DNA of 7,429 nucleotides, taken from positions 2,478 through 9,906 of the forward strand of contig JAFNGF010000139.1 of assembly GCA_017885385.1 (NCBI GenBank), read 5' to 3'. Below, in pieces: positions 6,142 through 7,429 of the stretch. A program made the translations under genes and the position numbers. The notes under the pieces were generated by a model, which made no database searches, was not told the DNA's origin, and was given only the letters and a program-made list of their open reading frames with translations. Origin of the DNA: Planctomycetota bacterium. GTDB lineage: Bacteria > Planctomycetota > Phycisphaerae > Sedimentisphaerales > Anaerobacaceae. The first letter of the stretch is position 1; each line of letters starts with the position of its first letter.

Positions 6142-6717
6142 TTGCTTAAAGAAAGCGAAAATCCACCTATCATTTGGCCGGAAGCACAATCAATCAGTGA
6201 TTTTACCGGCCTGTGGTGGGTCGCCCACACCAAAAGCAGAAACGAAAAAGCTCTGGCGCATGATTTGGTCGCCAAGAATATCCGCTACTTTCTGCCTATG
6301 ACCTGGAAGGTTCAGCGCCGAAGCCACAGAACGCTCCGCTCATTACTGCCGCTATTCAGTGGATATCTATTCTTTTGCGGCCAGGAAACCGAACGCGTGG
6401 AGCTATTGCGAACTAACCGTGTCGCAAATGTAATCATAGTAAAAGATCAGGAGAAATTACTTAAGGAGCTGATACAATTCGAGCAAGCTCTTCGGGCCGG
6501 CGCTCCCCTGACGCCGTACAAATACATCAAGGCCGGCCAACGGTGCCGGGTCGTAGCTGGGCCGCTGCTGGGCCTGGAGGGAATTGTCATCCAGATCAAA
6601 AACGTCTCGCGTTTGCTCTTGCAGATAGATATGCTCGGCCAGGCAGCAAGCGTTGAGATAGACATCGATCTGATAGAGCCTATCGATGAACCGAGCCGTG
6701 AAGCGTGCAACAGGTAA
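6142..6717 (+). CDS. NusG paralog, RfaH/LoaP-like transcription elongation/antitermination factor
   Basis: The 191-residue protein has the two-domain NusG layout. The NGN domain (about 23-115) begins with GLWWVAHTKSRNEKALAHDL and continues with YFLPMTWKVQRR, then LLPLFSGYLFF. The KOW domain (about 131-182) has AGQRCRVVAGPLLGLEGIVIQI. NGN binds RNA polymerase and suppresses pausing, while KOW contacts ribosome or Rho in the family. Housekeeping NusG normally sits next to secE and ribosomal protein genes. Here the neighbours are a divergent ATP-grasp/WecA-like operon and a small membrane protein, which fits the specialised paralogs (RfaH, LoaP, UpxY) that serve long polysaccharide operons. An N-terminal extension of about 22 residues precedes the domain. 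TTG start with a strong ribosome site; a long 5' leader. Family confidence is high, target operon is inferred. Confidence 0.88.
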   Translation: MLKESENPPIIWPEAQSISDFTGLWWVAHTKSRNEKALAHDLVAKNIRYFLPMTWKVQRRSHRTLRSLLPLFSGYLFFCGQETERVELLRTNRVANVIIVKDQEKLLKELIQFEQALRAGAPLTPYKYIKAGQRCRVVAGPLLGLEGIVIQIKNVSRLLLQIDMLGQAASVEIDIDLIEPIDEPSREACNR

Positions 6718-6789
6718 CGGGACGCCCAAAAACGCCGCCGAGAATCCCCAATAAGTCACATAACGAGGCGATAAGGAAGGATAAGCACT

Positions 6790-7155
6790 ATGGGCACGGT
6801 TATTAAAATCATAGGCGTAATCATCGTTTCTATTGCGATTGTGTTTCTGGTGAAGCCGCAAGTAATGAGACGCTTGATGGTATTCTTCAAAAAGGGCAAC
6901 CGCATATACCTCGCCGGACTGATCCGGCTTGCGCTGGCAGTCGTGTTCTTGCTCGGTGCCCGCGAATGCGACATTACCTGGGTGATTGTTGTCTTCGGGA
7001 TTCTTTTCCTAATATCAGGGCTGCTGGTTTTTATGCTGGGACCCGCAAAAACTGGACGGATGCTTGACTGGTATCAAAAACGGTCACTTATACTTTCTCG
7101 GTTTCTGGCTGCAATCATTCTGGGCGTCGGAGCAATTATTATCTACTCCGCATAA
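6790..7155 (+). CDS. Small four-helix membrane protein of unknown function
   Basis: The protein has 121 residues and four hydrophobic segments: about 3-21 (VIKIIGVIIVSIAIVFLV), 40-57 (YLAGLIRLALAVVFLLGA), 63-84 (TWVIVVFGILFLISGLLVF) and 101-119 (SRFLAAIILGVGAIIIYS). Basic residues between the first two helices (KPQVMRRLMVFFKKGNR) suggest a cytoplasmic loop, and both ends may be on the outer side. I do not recognise a named family, although the pattern KPQVMRRLMVFFKKG...GLIRLALAV looks like a conserved small planctomycete membrane protein. The ATG has a good Shine-Dalgarno, AGGAAGG at 6774-6780, nine bases away. It lies 72 bp after the NusG paralog, so co-transcription is possible. Its last 17 bases overlap the 3' end of the feoB remnant on the other strand. 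Confidence 0.8.
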   Translation: MGTVIKIIGVIIVSIAIVFLVKPQVMRRLMVFFKKGNRIYLAGLIRLALAVVFLLGARECDITWVIVVFGILFLISGLLVFMLGPAKTGRMLDWYQKRSLILSRFLAAIILGVGAIIIYSA

Positions 7156-7429
7156 GGCCAGACTGGCCGACCAATAAACTACCAACTTGATAAACGATAA
7201 ATGTCACTACATAGGCCAGTGCGGTCAGGGCGAAGAATTGAAATAGCACCCAGGTCCAGGAATCGGTCTGCTGCCTGGTCATTGCGACGATTGCCACGCG
7301 CGCCGTACTAACCAAACAAAACAGCATAATACAAAGAAATCCGTTATGGGCGTCTAATCTGCTTGTAATCTCTCCCGCAATGTAGTTGCCCCGTTTGTGA
7401 AATCCGCCGACGGCAGAAAATCACCACCC
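7139..7429 (-). pseudogene. feoB: 3' end of feoB, ferrous iron transporter, apparently frameshifted (5' part outside window)
   Basis: FeoB is the GTPase-linked inner-membrane ferrous iron permease. The last 60 or so codons (7139-7327) read SWTWVLFQFFALTALAYVVT and FIVYQVGSLL, closely like the FeoB C-terminus (T/R-R-E-T-G-S-W-x-W...TALAY...VYQ). That frame meets a TGA at 7421-7423. In the neighbouring frame the codons from the window edge read GGDFLPSADFTNGATTLRER then LQAD before a TAG at 7354-7356, which is also FeoB-like. The two frames join near 7355-7365, consistent with loss of one base. The usual Pro-Cys of this last helix region is replaced (LVSTARVAIV), another sign of decay or divergence. 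A 62-residue free-standing protein from the ATG at 7327 is less likely, as no good ribosome site precedes it. A sequencing error cannot be excluded. Confidence 0.65.

Noticed and set aside
7156..7168. GGCCA/TGGCC palindrome just after the small membrane protein gene, as a terminator
   Set aside because: It is short, has no T-run on either strand, and lies in the feoB coding sequence (codons for VGQSGL).

Overview
The window looks like chromosomal DNA from a member of the Planctomycetota, most likely the Phycisphaerae/Sedimentisphaerales group, probably an environmental genome. The main reason is the secreted protein at 1887-3584, which ends in a beta-sandwich linker and a degenerate type I dockerin (GNANQDSVVN...DFDRNGLIDVADL...NWL) of the kind common in that group. 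This lineage call is an inference from protein style, not from a marker gene. I saw no rRNA, tRNA, CRISPR array, insertion sequence or phage gene.

Left part (1-1886, + strand): the tail of a multi-pass membrane protein with a histidine-rich loop, then a compact REP/terminator-like hairpin, a Fur-family metal regulator, and a class I mannose-6-phosphate isomerase (manA).

Middle part (1887-5864, - strand, read right to left): an ATP-grasp ligase of the type found in polysaccharide loci overlaps by a GTGA junction with a polyprenyl-phosphate N-acetylhexosamine-1-phosphate transferase (WecA/TagO-like). After two GC-rich hairpins comes the secreted protein with two nitroreductase-like regions and a dockerin. 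Its stop codon directly abuts the manA stop codon.

Right part (5865-7429): a 277-bp divergent regulatory region carries good sigma70-type promoters on both strands. A + strand NusG paralog (RfaH/LoaP-like specialised elongation factor, TTG start with a strong Shine-Dalgarno) and a 121-residue, four-helix membrane protein follow. The window ends with the 3' end of feoB on the - strand, which appears to be frameshifted.

Working together: the ATP-grasp/WecA-like pair, the adjacent NusG paralog and possibly manA (supply of mannose-6-phosphate for GDP-mannose) fit the edge of a surface-polysaccharide locus. The Fur-family regulator and the broken feoB fit metal homeostasis, but nothing seen proves a regulatory link between them. 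I see no clearly new multi-gene system. The points most worth checking are the secreted nitroreductase-dockerin protein, the feoB frameshift, the hairpin before the Fur gene and the NusG paralog with its long leader.
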